This document shows positions 34,769 through 45,604 of a stretch of 64,000 nt of DNA, piece after piece. A model generated the notes under the pieces. The model was not told the DNA's origin and searched no databases. It saw only the letters and a list, made by a program, of their open reading frames with translations. The position numbers and the translations under genes were made by a program. Position 1 is the stretch's first letter; each line of letters opens with the position of its first letter. Origin of the DNA: Theristus sp. LFF4_11 (taxonomy: Eukaryota; Nematoda; Chromadorea; Monhysterida; Xyalidae); the NCBI GenBank assembly GCA_030248135.1, contig JASANC010002409.1, forward strand, positions 1-64,000, written 5' to 3'.

Positions 34769-37700
34769 CTAAATGTCATGGCAGGTGTCACCGCTCCATC
34801 CCCAGGTGCACACGCATTTGCCAGTGCTCGGGTCGACCACGCCGCCATGCTCACATTTGCCTCCGGGCGTCGTCGTCGTCATGGTCGTGGTTGTGGTTGT
34901 TGTGGTTGTCGTATTCGACGATGGCGTCGTCGTCGTCCTTGTTGTGGTCGCTGTCGTGTGCGACGAGGTCGTCGTCGTTGACGTCGTTGACGTCGTCGTG
35001 TTTGATCCGCCTGGAATTTCGAATGACGACACGATTGTTCTCATATTGACCGATCATATGAATCACCAATAGAGACACGTCGCAAAACGAAATGTCGAAA
35101 AACAACATTTCAAGCTGGCTGTTGCGCTGAAAAATCCAGAAACGCCTTTTAGTTGTGTGGCCGCGACGAATCATATTGCGGCTCTCCAAAATAACAGGAG
35201 GCAACAGATGAATTGAGCGTGAAAAAAAACACACCAACGCACGCCACTCGATCGGTACGGTGGAACGCGTAGCCGTTGGAATCAACCCCTAAGATCTGAA
35301 AAAATGAAGCAAGGTTCACAACTGGGTAACCAAAAAATGTACAGAGGCAGGTCCGATTTCAGAACACTTGTGGTTGTTTAGCCAATCCACCTCAGGACAG
35401 TCGGTTAGTCCAGTAGTGAAACACGGTTGAGCTACGTAGTGAAACACGGTTGAGCTACGTAGTGAAACACGGTTGAGCTACCACTACCATTTTTAGTTTG
35501 CACATGACACTGTTTCAGCTGTTTGTACAACATTTATCCCTAGTGCAAATATGGAGACACCTTGTAATAATAATTGGACTCGGCACGGCAGAATATCGGC
35601 CCAAACACCATGTCATACGCACAACGGAACCTGGAACACACAAACTTTTTAACGGAAAAGTTATGACTTTTGAGTAACCTGACAAACAGGTCAGTTGTTG
35701 GTGAGTACCGCAGCCCAATCAGCGCATCAATCTATTTTCAACAACAGAAGCTCTACTTTTTGTTTTGTTTTTCTGTTTTAGCAAAAAGCCTAAGTCAAGC
35801 ATCAGGCGCTTACAGTCGAACTCTAAATTATAGGCGATCAGCTGATTGGTTGGTGATCACGTGTTGTATGCTTTCTGTACAGGACAGACTCCACATCCAC
35901 GGCAATGCCTGCACGGAAAGCATGCACCACCGTGATCAAGGCTGTCAGCTTCACGTGGCGACGGTATTGGCTCGCCAGATGGTGAACCGTCCGTTCCCCG
36001 AAACCCACCGGAGTTTGGTACCTTCGGGTTTCTGAAATCGGTGGAGTGGGAGGGGTGGGGGTGCGTGCTTCAACTAGAATTAAAAGAAAAAATCAGCGAC
36101 AGCTTGTTTACACATTCTTTAGGAATTGCAACATCGTCTAATGAATGGCGTTTGTGAAAGCCGGAATCGATCCGCCACTGCCACCATACCTGTCGCGTCT
36201 GTCATACGACTGCAACAGCGTCGCGTCTTCGTAGATCTCCAAGACGCTCACTTGGCCGGGAATGTTGAGATTGTTTGCGTTGGCGACCGCCAGCGAGAGC
36301 GTGCGCGCCTGTAGCTTTGCGTCCGGCTTGTCGTTGTGCAGCATTCGGTCGCCGTGCACGAAACCGAGACTGATCGTTAGGTTCGTTTGAGCCTGCGATG
36401 CGCACGGGGAACAGAGTTTGGGGATGTACAGCATTTTGCTACAGTCCAACTCTAAATTATTGGAAATCCGCAGTCGTTGGTGATCACACGTTATGCATGC
36501 TTTCTGTGCAGGTATTGCTGGGGGGGGGCGGAGTTTGCACAGAAAACATGCATCATGTGATCACCAACCAATCAGCTGATTCCCTATAATTTCGAGTTCG
36601 ACTTCAGGTACATAGAGATAACGAAATTATCTGTCTGTTCAGTTCTGCACTGAATGCACGCGTATGGGATAGAAAATCAAGTTGAGAATGCCAACTGAAC
36701 ACTGAACAATTGCTGTATGACACCCGAGTCCCAGCAATGCGACCGAGACACTTTGGACAATGTTGCATTGTCACAGCAACAAAGCAGAGCAACTAAGGGG
36801 CCATTCATGAACGAGTATTTAATGACCGCTTAGCTCCAGCTATGCGTCACTAAATACTGCTATTCATGAATGCTCCCTATTTTCTCTTGCAGTGTCCGCA
36901 AATGTGTTGAGTCGCGGAATCAAAACAGATATTATACCAACACAAAAAAAACAACAAAAGACAATCAAAATGCCCATCCACTGACATGCGCTTGGTAAAT
37001 GCACGGCTGTTTAGCGCTGAACTTTGCAAAGTACACGCCGAAGTTCGGCTTATCGTAGCTGTAAATGATCGTCTTCGAGTCGTTCGTGATCACACTGCTT
37101 GGTGGCACCGTGGCACCTACGATGGTGCATTTTTAAAATTGTTTATTCGGAATTTTTTTTGCTTCAACAGCGCTGACTATGTATAACTTCGTTGTTCGCA
37201 CAACATTTGCCACGGAAGGGTGCGAGAAAAGTTACATTTTTAAAACAACATGTTCATCGGCCAAGTCAATAGTTAATCCAACCACCAATAGCCTCTGCCT
37301 CCGCGCTATCTAACGGAAAAAAGCTGTTTTTGCTCCAGCTGTATCGTGGATGCAGATATAAATCATTTTCGCGACAGCCGAGAGAAGTCGGGAATCAAGT
37401 TCGATGTTTGGGAGAAGTTGGGAATCAATTTCGATGTTTAGAAAAGTCGGGAATCAATTTCGATGTTTCGAGAAGTTGGGAATCAATATTTCGATGTTTT
37501 TTGTGCCCGCCGACCGACCAGTGCCATCGATCAGCACCAACGTCGGATCCGAGCCGAAGTCCTGTCCGTCGATCATCAAGAACAGCACATCAACGTGCGA
37601 GTCAACGTTCACGTACGTTGAACCAGCGCACATCGTTTTGTAGACCTCGATGTCCATCGCGAAGCCGCGGTCCGGATGCGGCAGTACCACCTGGCCTTTG

Positions 37701-38470
37701 CTGTCGCATAGCACTGAAATGAGACGGCGAAACTTTGGCGACGTTGTGAAATTGAGCACCGGTGCGAGGGGAAATGAGATGAATGCAATTGGCGCGGTCA
37801 TTGTGCACATGTTAGAGCTCGACTTTTGGATGTTTTTCTCGCTGGTAAACTTATTATATGTGTGGTTGCTTTTTCGAGCCTCTGATTCTCTCCACTACTG
37901 CCGTACCTCACAAAACATGATGCACTTAAAAAATCCGAACTTAAAAAGTTTCTTGCATGCTGCAAAAAATCTGCGTGTTCTTCCACCATTCAAATCGTCC
38001 TCTTACAACTAACCTCGATCGCAAAAATACCCCGCGAATCCCTGAGGGCACGGCGTTGGGCAAGAGCCGTCACGTGGCTCCGGATCGGAGACACTGGCCG
38101 CCAGTAGATGACTGAGACTCGATGGGTCTGAGGCAGTATCACAATGAGATTTTAAAAATGGCGTTGAAAAGTCGATTTAAAAAAGATCGTTTGAAAACGA
38201 CGGATATTGCTTGGTTGAATGATCAGGTGAAGAAGCAAGTTTCTCTCCTTGTGCGCTGTAAAAAAGCGTCACCGCATCTTTGAGTGACCGAACAGATCGG
38301 TCTTATAAGAACCAGAATAACGTTTCAAACTTGACCATGTTTCAGTCAGAAATTGTGTGCTCATTGTGATTGAGCCTGGTTGAATGTTCGTTTTCAAGTG
38401 TACCTGGTATTGAAAGCACACTGTTCACCAGCGCAACGGCGATCACAGCGAGACCGAGTGTTCGCCCCAT
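34769..38470 (-). CDS. Secreted EGF-domain protein with a nematode-type extracellular domain, 360 aa
   Basis: Eight exons close in phase to 1083 nt: 38404-38470 (signal peptide MGRTLGLAVIAVALV), 38014-38127 (EGF end, CPQGFAGYFC), 37519-37713, 36986-37116, 36190-36392, 35561-35630, 35235-35295, 34769-35010. After the EGF comes a domain of about 200 residues with DVLFLMIDG, TIIYSYDKPNFGVYF, LTISLGFVHGD and a Cys cluster FRCAY...IFCRAE...GVDSNG..F.R. From memory this resembles the region that follows vWA/EGF units in nematode IRG-7-like proteins; the Cys cluster also recalls DSL domains. A Ser/Thr-rich linker and a C-terminal EGF (CEHGGVVD, CVCTWGWSGDTC) end the protein. Its role is unknown; secreted adhesion or immune function is an inference. 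Confidence 0.8.
35400..35485. repeat. Three-copy tandem repeat, 23 bp
   Basis: gtagtgaaacacggttgagc occurs three times in a row in an intron of the EGF protein gene. Confidence 0.85.
35813..35945. mobile_element. CAGTCGAACTC MITE, partial copy
   Basis: The left end cagtcgaactctaaattata, after TA, and the inner gctgattggttggtgatcac are intact. The right end is degenerate. It is intronic in the EGF protein gene. Confidence 0.65.
36442..36606. mobile_element. CAGTCGAACTC MITE
   Basis: cagtccaactctaaattatt (after TA) is answered by tccctataatttcgagttcg. In between are gcatgctttctgtgca and its inverse. It is intronic in the EGF protein gene. Other copies lie at 48280, 56392 and 62473. Confidence 0.8.
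36800..36875. mobile_element. Short foldback MITE (ggccattcatgaa ends)
   Basis: ggccattcatgaac and tattcatgaatgctccc are inverted; tatttaatgacc pairs with gtcactaaatac. It is related to 60613-60791. Confidence 0.6.
37385..37500. repeat. Four-copy tandem repeat, about 30 bp
   Basis: agtcgggaatcaatttcgatgttt-type units are repeated four times, ending about 20 bp from the 5' splice site after exon 37519-37713. Confidence 0.8.
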
Positions 38471-39143
38471 TTTCTGTCCAGGTCCAACTGAAAATCAAAA
38501 ATAAATTTCTCTTTTATTCGTGATTTAGAAACTTTTCAAGTTAGTTTACAAAAAGCAACATTAACTGAGCACTTTATACATAAGTCAGACGAATTCCGAA
38601 ATAATCTGGCTACGCCCCACACACCGATCTGATGTGCTGATGAAGAAAAAAAACGCGCAAAAGAAGCATTGCAAAATGGCAGACTTCTGATAAAAAACGT
38701 AAACGGTTCATTATCATCAAGAGCGCAAAAGTAGTCAGTGATTTTTACAGGTGATTTGATAGCGACTGAAAATGAACCTTATCAGGTTTCAAATCTGTGA
38801 ATCGTTAAAAAAAGCGTACCCCATCTTCATACTGGAACCTGTCGTAAAAACGGTTGCACCGGCGTCACGGTGGCATTACAGTGTGTTTGAAACAATCTCA
38901 CATTCACACTGTCTTCAAGTTGATTTTTTTCAATACAACACAAGCTGAGACAAAGTCAGATGAAAACCGAACTTGCAACAATGGGTAGCAAAGCAACTTT
39001 ACAAATGATATGGTAGCAAAAATGATGAGAAACTGGACATAAAAAAGAGTTTGCAGAAGAACACAGTGTATCCAGCAGTAACACCAGAAGAGGAAACAAA
39101 AAAACTGTTGAATGATAAAATTCATCATTTCAAATTTCCAGTT
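38471..39143. other. Intergenic
   Basis: About 670 bp between the vWA gene stop and the start codon of the EGF protein. No promoter motif or repeat was recognised. Confidence 0.4.
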
Positions 39144-42100
39144 TCAAGTGCACATCGATTGGTACAGTTGTTCTGCAACGGCATTCAAATTATCGGTGTC
39201 CTTCACTCGGAACGCTCTGTCGCTGATTGAGCTCAAATCAGGTCCATTCAAGCCGAGTGAAATCGTGAAAATGCGCGTGCCTTTCGCGCGCAGTGTCTTC
39301 GCTACGCCCAGTGTCTCTGTCCAATCGTCCGCTCTGGAAAAATGTGCAAGCAGCTGATTGGTTGGTTGGTTGAGTTGGGGCCAAGAAAGCCTAGAAGTGT
39401 GGAAAAGATAAAACTGATTGCCTGATGCGGGTGTCAAAATTTTATTGACTGGATTGGAATAAAAAAACTGTTTGTGGCTTCATAAAACTCTCGGTAAAGC
39501 AGTAATGTTTTGTACTATACTCTATGCAATTTGAAGCAGGATAGGTTTTACTGCATTGTTTCAAAAAACAAAAAAAATGAAAAAAGTTGAAAAAAAAAAC
39601 CAACGGTGTCACAAACTTATGAGTGGCGAACATGACGACGACGTTCGGTACTGTCGGTCGATCATTGGTCGGAGTGAGTTCGAGGGACAGTGCCCTAAAA
39701 AGTTAGCAATCAGTAGATTTCGTCATGAATGGACACTGTTCAATGAATTGGAACGGTCGCTCGCTCATCTGAGCGCTAGCAGAAGCTGTTTGATTGATTG
39801 ATTGGGCCGCAGTGTCGCAGCGTCAGAGCGAGACGCTTTCGTCCTGGACGCATCGCTCACGTGTGCACCCCTGACTAACGCCGATTTAGTGCAGTGCAAC
39901 ACCTTTCCGCATAGTGGCGGCAATGGAACGACAACAACAGTAAGCTGATTGGTTGCACCCGTGTCAACATGACGACACACAGCCAATCAGAGACCCAGAC
40001 ATCTTGAACATCGGAAAACATGCCAGCCAAAAACTCAATAAAAACACAAACTTTGGGCGAAAACAAACCAAAACGCGTCCACTGTGCTCTACACTCACGA
40101 ATGCATGTACAACGCCGCTTTACTACCGAGCTTCAGATTCTTGACCAGTGACTGCGCATCAGGCAGCGTCTTCGCGACGCCCAACGGGTAGAGGATCTCG
40201 GCCTCATTAGAGTAAATGCCGATGGACACTTGCACGGAGGACAGGTCGATCTTGAACTTCGGCAGCATGTTGTCGGCCGTGAAATCGATCATCTGCGATA
40301 AAGTTGTTGTTGTTGGTGGTGTTTTGAGCATTTTAGGCGATGTTTTCCGCCAGGGCTAACTCAGATAAGAGCACAAAACGCCGTCGAGTACGGTGCCCGT
40401 CGAGTTTTCTCCGCTCATACACCCCTTGGCGGGGTTCGATCCTCCAAACGCACAGGCGAGAGTCTAACGCGTCCCTGCCACGAGGGTGACAGTGGCTCAG
40501 TGGAGCTTGATGGCAATTGGGTACGGAAAATTATTGCCAGATCGCTGTCGCTGTTGGTATTTTGCGCATTTTCAGTGTGCGTTGACCACCCAATTTGGGG
40601 CAATCTTAAGTTTGGACACCTAAGTTTTAACAGGCAACTGAAAACTTGAGTGCAGTTATCAGACACTTCTTAAGGACGTTTTGAGAAAAATCCCAGCACC
40701 ATTTCAATTTCAAGTAACTGTGCGACATCAGGCCGATATCCACGGTCTTCAGACAAGGAGATTGCTTTCACGATAGAACGATAAAATCCAGATTTTTCAA
40801 TCCTTGGTTGGCTGCATCACGTGATCCACCTTCTCATCCAATCAACAAGCTGTTCAAAATTCCGCACGAGAATACGAAGTCTACGAACCGTGCGAAAGAT
40901 GCTTGCCGACATATAGCCAGAGTTGTCCACCATCAACAACAAATCGAGCTTGTCGCAGTTGCCTGGTGTCGGCGTCTGCGTTGTCACCGCACCTGTGCGA
41001 ATTGAAGTGAAGCACAGATCAATCAGATTCGTTTTGATTCTTTTTCACGGTCTGCTCAAACACGGCGGCAGAAAAAGGCAGCCTTCAAAAATTCGAAAAA
41101 AAAATTGAAAACCCAATCATCCGAATATGCGCTGGCTGAAATGAAATGTCAGTCAGAAAATGAAAACTTCCAAAAAAAATGAAAACATACCGGAAGAGGT
41201 TGTTAGAGTCGGCAATGGTTGCAACGTCTCGCAGAGACCCGTAAATTTGTCTGCAAACAAATAATTTGAGCACTGCCAAAATTCGCGTGATCATCCTCTC
41301 ACTTAGCTCAATTCAAATGCAGCCAATCAGCGTGCTGCCACAGAAAAAATGTGCGTCACACACCTGTCAACGAGAACTGTGCCAGTTCGGGCGCAAGTGT
41401 GTGTGCCACATCTGTCGGCTTCAACACGGCGTCCGAGCGTAGAGTGACGCTCGCGTAGTACGTGGCGCCGGATGCGTGCGGCGACGGTGGCGGCCTAGTA
41501 TGCAATTGATTGATTGGTTGATTGAGCGATTGATACATTGATTGGTTGGCGAAAGAAACGTTGCTTGAGCTAGTGATGACTGAGAAGAAAGACGACAGAT
41601 TTTTTGCACGCAAATTCAACAAACGAACAAACAAATGGTGATTTTTGGCGATGATTTTAGCCAGGGCTAACGCAGAAAAGCGTACAGAACGCCCTTGAAT
41701 AGGGCGCCCATCGAGTTTTCTCTGTCATTGACTGCCTACAAACCACTCGGATAGGCTCGATCCCCCGAACGCACAGACAATGGTCTAACACGCTACCACC
41801 AACCACCCAGGCCACGAGGGTGACGCAACAAAACGTATTTTCACGCTTCCACGGTCTTCACACATCATTATTTTTAGGCCTCGTAGGTGCCATCGGCACG
41901 TTAGGTTGAGGTTTTAAAAAACAATCCGCTCAGCATTCACAATGTGCTTGACTTTTTTTGCTGTAACTAAATACAGTGCACAAACACAAATTACGTTTTT
42001 TTGACCTTGGACGAAAAGCAATAAAAATCCGAAAGCAATGTGCATCCACCTCAGTGCATTTACAGCGATATGATTAACGGAATAATGCTTCGAAAACGCC

Positions 42101-43136
42101 TGCGCGAGCTGGCTGGCGACGACTTGCTCCTGGCTTGTTGCTTGTAAAGCTGTGAACTTTGTCGTCACGTTCACTTTGTCCGTGTAGCCGTACAGATAAA
42201 CGTCCTGATTTCGAACGCAATTCGTTGTCTTGGCTGAAAAGTTGCGAAAAAACGAACGTTTTTTAAAGACCGAAAATTTGGGGCAGCTGTTTTTATGAAC
42301 TTTGGGTAAGGCTTAGCCAATCAGCTAACTGCCGCGTCGGTGCCACTGAATTATCATTTTCCATCGCGTAGATTGGCTAAACTTGAACTCAGGCGTGTTG
42401 ATTGGCTGATTGGTTCCTTGCACGAATGTTATTTACAAATTGAATCAGCAATAATATGGATCAAACGTATAGCAAAACTTTCAGCTGTTCATGACAGCAT
42501 GTTGATTTCTTACGTGACTTCGTCCAATTGACAATGACGAGCACCAGTAGCACGACGCACAACAGAAACAAAAGGATGCAACTGAGCAACAGGAAGTAGA
42601 ACACGCGCTTGGAGCCGACAGAGAAGGTCGTCTCTGGAATAGTGCTGTACGAAAATCACGGCTTTCACAACACATGCTTGGTAATTGGGTGGCAGTTGAA
42701 TGTTGATTGAAGCTCACTACTTGGCGACAAACAATTCGTGAAACTCTAAAGCCGTCGTCTGAAGACCTAGCACTCTTACAAAACAGTAATAATGTTGCAC
42801 AGTCACAAACAAAGATACACATATAATGAAAAAGGCGCCGCGTGATGACACAATTTTGCACTGGTGTCTGTGTGTTTGTTCGTGACTGTTCAACATTACC
42901 GTGTTCATGGCAAGAGTGTACCGTCTTCCGACTAGGACTCTATCAAACCCCAAAAACGCAATTATACAACTCCCACTTGGTTTCGTGTTTTCCGGATGCC
43001 ACTGCGCCGTGGACGAGCCACGATAGGCGGACAGGCCGTAGGCGGGCGCGATGGCAGTGCCGCCCGCGCCGCCACTTGACCTGCCACTTTGACCGCCAAA
43101 CTGGCGCGTGTCGTAGCTGCGTGGCAATGGGGTGTT
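39144..43136 (-). CDS. Membrane-anchored vWA-domain protein
   Basis: Exons: 42514-42644 (hydrophobic run after SKRVFYFLLLSCILLFLL, preceded by basic residues), 42079-42233 (or ending at 42098, which alone keeps phase), 41364-41494, 41191-41250, 40847-40992, 40099-40292, 39880-39944, 39617-39650 and 39144-39333 with the stop. The vWA domain runs from CDKLDLLLMVDNSG through VQVSIGIYSNEAEILYPLG and VPNVVVMFATHK to GTRIFTISLGL and the C-terminus SMCT. The metal site is degenerate: DNSGY replaces DxSxS, and the ATHK loop lacks the usual Asp. A Gly/Ser-rich exon 42977-43136 probably precedes the membrane segment, giving a cytoplasmic N-terminus and type II topology, but its phase does not join cleanly. 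The start codon was not found. Confidence 0.72.
40333..40490 (-). mobile_element. tRNA-like SINE, copy 1
   Basis: The reverse strand reads ccctcgtggc...gttagactctcgcctgtgcg...ggatcgaaccccg, i.e. tRNA-like A and B boxes, followed by a segment with gagaaaactcga. It lies in an intron of the vWA gene. Copies: 41643, 46879, 47448. Confidence 0.7.
41643..41826 (-). mobile_element. tRNA-like SINE, copy 2
   Basis: Same family as 40333-40490, with ttagccagggctaac at the far end and cacgagggtgacg at the tRNA-like end. It lies in an intron of the vWA gene. Confidence 0.7.
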
Positions 43137-43142
43137 CTGCAC

Positions 43143-45604
43143 AAACGTGGAATGGTTTTTTTATTCTTCAAGTGATTTCTTGGAGAGTTTCTTCAAGTGA
43201 TTCGTTTGATTTGAAATTGATGATCGCTCAACGAAACAATCAAGAGCGGGATAGTCGAAATTCGACGCGTTCAATTTGTTTTTATTCCCGATTTTTTGCG
43301 GTTCGGGTGTTTTTTACTGGTGTTTTACAAAAAAAAACGAAAAAAATACCATGATCCGTCTTCACACTAATCGGCAGAATTCCAGAACAGACAGCAAGAA
43401 GCCATGAAGCTCAACAAGGTTTCAAATAAATTATTTTTTTGGAAACAGATGCAAAAAAGTAAATTACCGACATTCACCAATCATTTTACGGAGCATGAAA
43501 ACACGCCAAGTGACTGTCTTGGTCTGGAGAATTTTTCGCAAGTGTGTTTCAATGTTTGCTCAAGTTCATGCGCATCACATTTATTTTCTTGCTCTTTTTA
43601 CCTCTCAAACGCGCACAAACCTGCCTTCACCACCACACTGTGTCTTCCGGTCAGTTGATAAAGCATGATAAAACTGTTGTGCAACATATTGCCAGCTTGA
43701 AGATGGTGTGCTTGTGTGGTTTGGGCGTAACCATTTTTATGCTCAACAACAATTCCAGTCTATCAGTTTACATCTGGCCAACTGATTGGCTGCTTTGTCC
43801 ACGGCAACCAATCAACGTGCACACACAATGCAATCACACTCAACCCATCTGCAATGGATGTTCCTAAAATCTTGACATGATTTTACTTTTCGATGAATAA
43901 TCAGTTGAGCGAAATCGATTTTTTATTAGTTTCATGGTAATAAAACACACGCATAGTTTACAGGTGTCCGATCCGACACCAAGATATATTCAGAGATTTT
44001 TCAATTTTATTTTTTCCTTTCAAAACATGTGACACACAAAACAGTCACTCTCACATCACAGGAAACGTAATCGTCATGTGGTCACAAAAAAACGCAATGA
44101 CTAGAAAGTACAGTACAGCTGAGACACCATCACGGTTGTATTCATGAGAACGAACAAAGCAATAAACAACCAGCACATTCAAAGTACAAGAACACAAGTC
44201 GACAGTTGTTTTATGCAGCAAAAAAACTCGGAATGATTGAAAATCAGAAGAAAAAGCGTACATTTTATCACAGATAGTAGAAGTCAAAGTGCCTTCAGTA
44301 GAATGAAGCAATCCGCAACAACAACAAAAAACAATAACGACTTGAACAAGTTACAAAGCCTTTATAGCAATATTCCAACTTAGAAAGCAGTACCAGTAGC
44401 AAAATGTCGAGATAAAAACACACAACCACAAAAGCAACAGGGTCGAAGCACAATGCCACACCAACCGTTGACAATATCAGAAAACAATTTCAGAACAAAA
44501 ACAACAAATGATCAAAGATGATTTCCTCTGAGAAAGAGACATTCGCTATACAGCTTTGGAAACAAGCAACTCAATGATTGTAACCTAAACGGACCCATAA
44601 ACATGAAAATGAAAACTAGTATTGGAGACATTGAACAGTTTGTTCTGGAATATTTCCAGGAGCTACATGATAGCTAGCTGAACAGCACACGAACAATAGA
44701 GAAATTTGAAGCACAACACAAGCTAAAAGATCATGCTTAAAGCTCAGTTTCTAAACTTTCACAACGGCCAGTTCACGGTCAACTCACTATTTCTGTTATG
44801 TGTTCGTTTTTCGTTTCTTGAATCGAAAACCCTGAGGTATACTATACAGTTATTCGTTCTTCCATTTTTGCTCGTTCATGACATTTAATTATGACTTATT
44901 TTTTCAAACGTGTCCCATTGAAATGACGTCATGTGCCGCAAAACATGGGTTTGTCGTTCACAGCATACCAGACTTTCCGTTCAGCCGATTTCTTCAAGTG
45001 AACAAATGGTGAATGTCCAATCAGCCACACCAACCAAGCTGAAGTTTTAGTGCCTGTACTTTGACAAACGGGCGTTTTTAAAGCAAATGACGTCATTTTA
45101 GCCCGGACACGTTTGAATAAATCCACAATACCAAAAAAACATTTTGAATGCCTGGCCCAATATGATCAAACGCAAAAGATGCAAACTCAAAGGCAATTCA
45201 TGACGTATCCGGCACGCCACGGCACGTCATGTATGAATGCTTGTATGAAGGAGCACGTGTTCTAAAGATAACGTGATGTGCTGGATTGCTGTTTTTTTGC
45301 TCCATGAAGGTCTCTCCATGAATGACGTGATGTACCGGACAAATGTTGTGCGCATGAATTGGCCTTCAGACACACAACTGGAGCTCGAGTTGAAACTGAT
45401 TGACTGCATCATGCTGGCCCACCCAACCAGTGTGCTCAATTGAACGCAGCCAACCAATCAGGAATAAAGTAGGGAGAGCTAAACCGTCCTAACTCATGTT
45501 TGTGTACAACTGATAAACGCACAACAAATTTTGGTATAATATCGCTACAACAACTAACATCGCTCAAGTTCCTATTCCTAGAACAAGCCCCAAAACGACG
45601 TGTC
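43143..45604. other. Intergenic between vWA gene and SLC12A8-like gene
   Basis: About 2.4 kb without a recognisable gene. It holds the MITE at 44901-45118. A weak inverted pair (aaggcaattcatgacgt at about 45190 and gcatgaattggcctt at about 45353) suggests another foldback element. Confidence 0.5.
44901..45118. mobile_element. MITE with paired TGACGTCA near both ends, copy 1
   Basis: ttttcaaacgtgtcc at the left and ggacacgtttgaataa at the right are inverted. aaatgacgtcat follows each end inward. An inverted copy lies at 57518-57732. Confidence 0.8.

Noticed and set aside
34684..35072. Arg/Ser-rich and Val-rich plus-strand frames
   Set aside because: Shadows of the minus-strand Thr-rich/EGF exon of the EGF protein gene.
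35561..35630. Canonical DSL domain in the EGF protein
   Set aside because: The middle cysteine of the DSL pattern is absent and spacing differs, so only a resemblance is reported.
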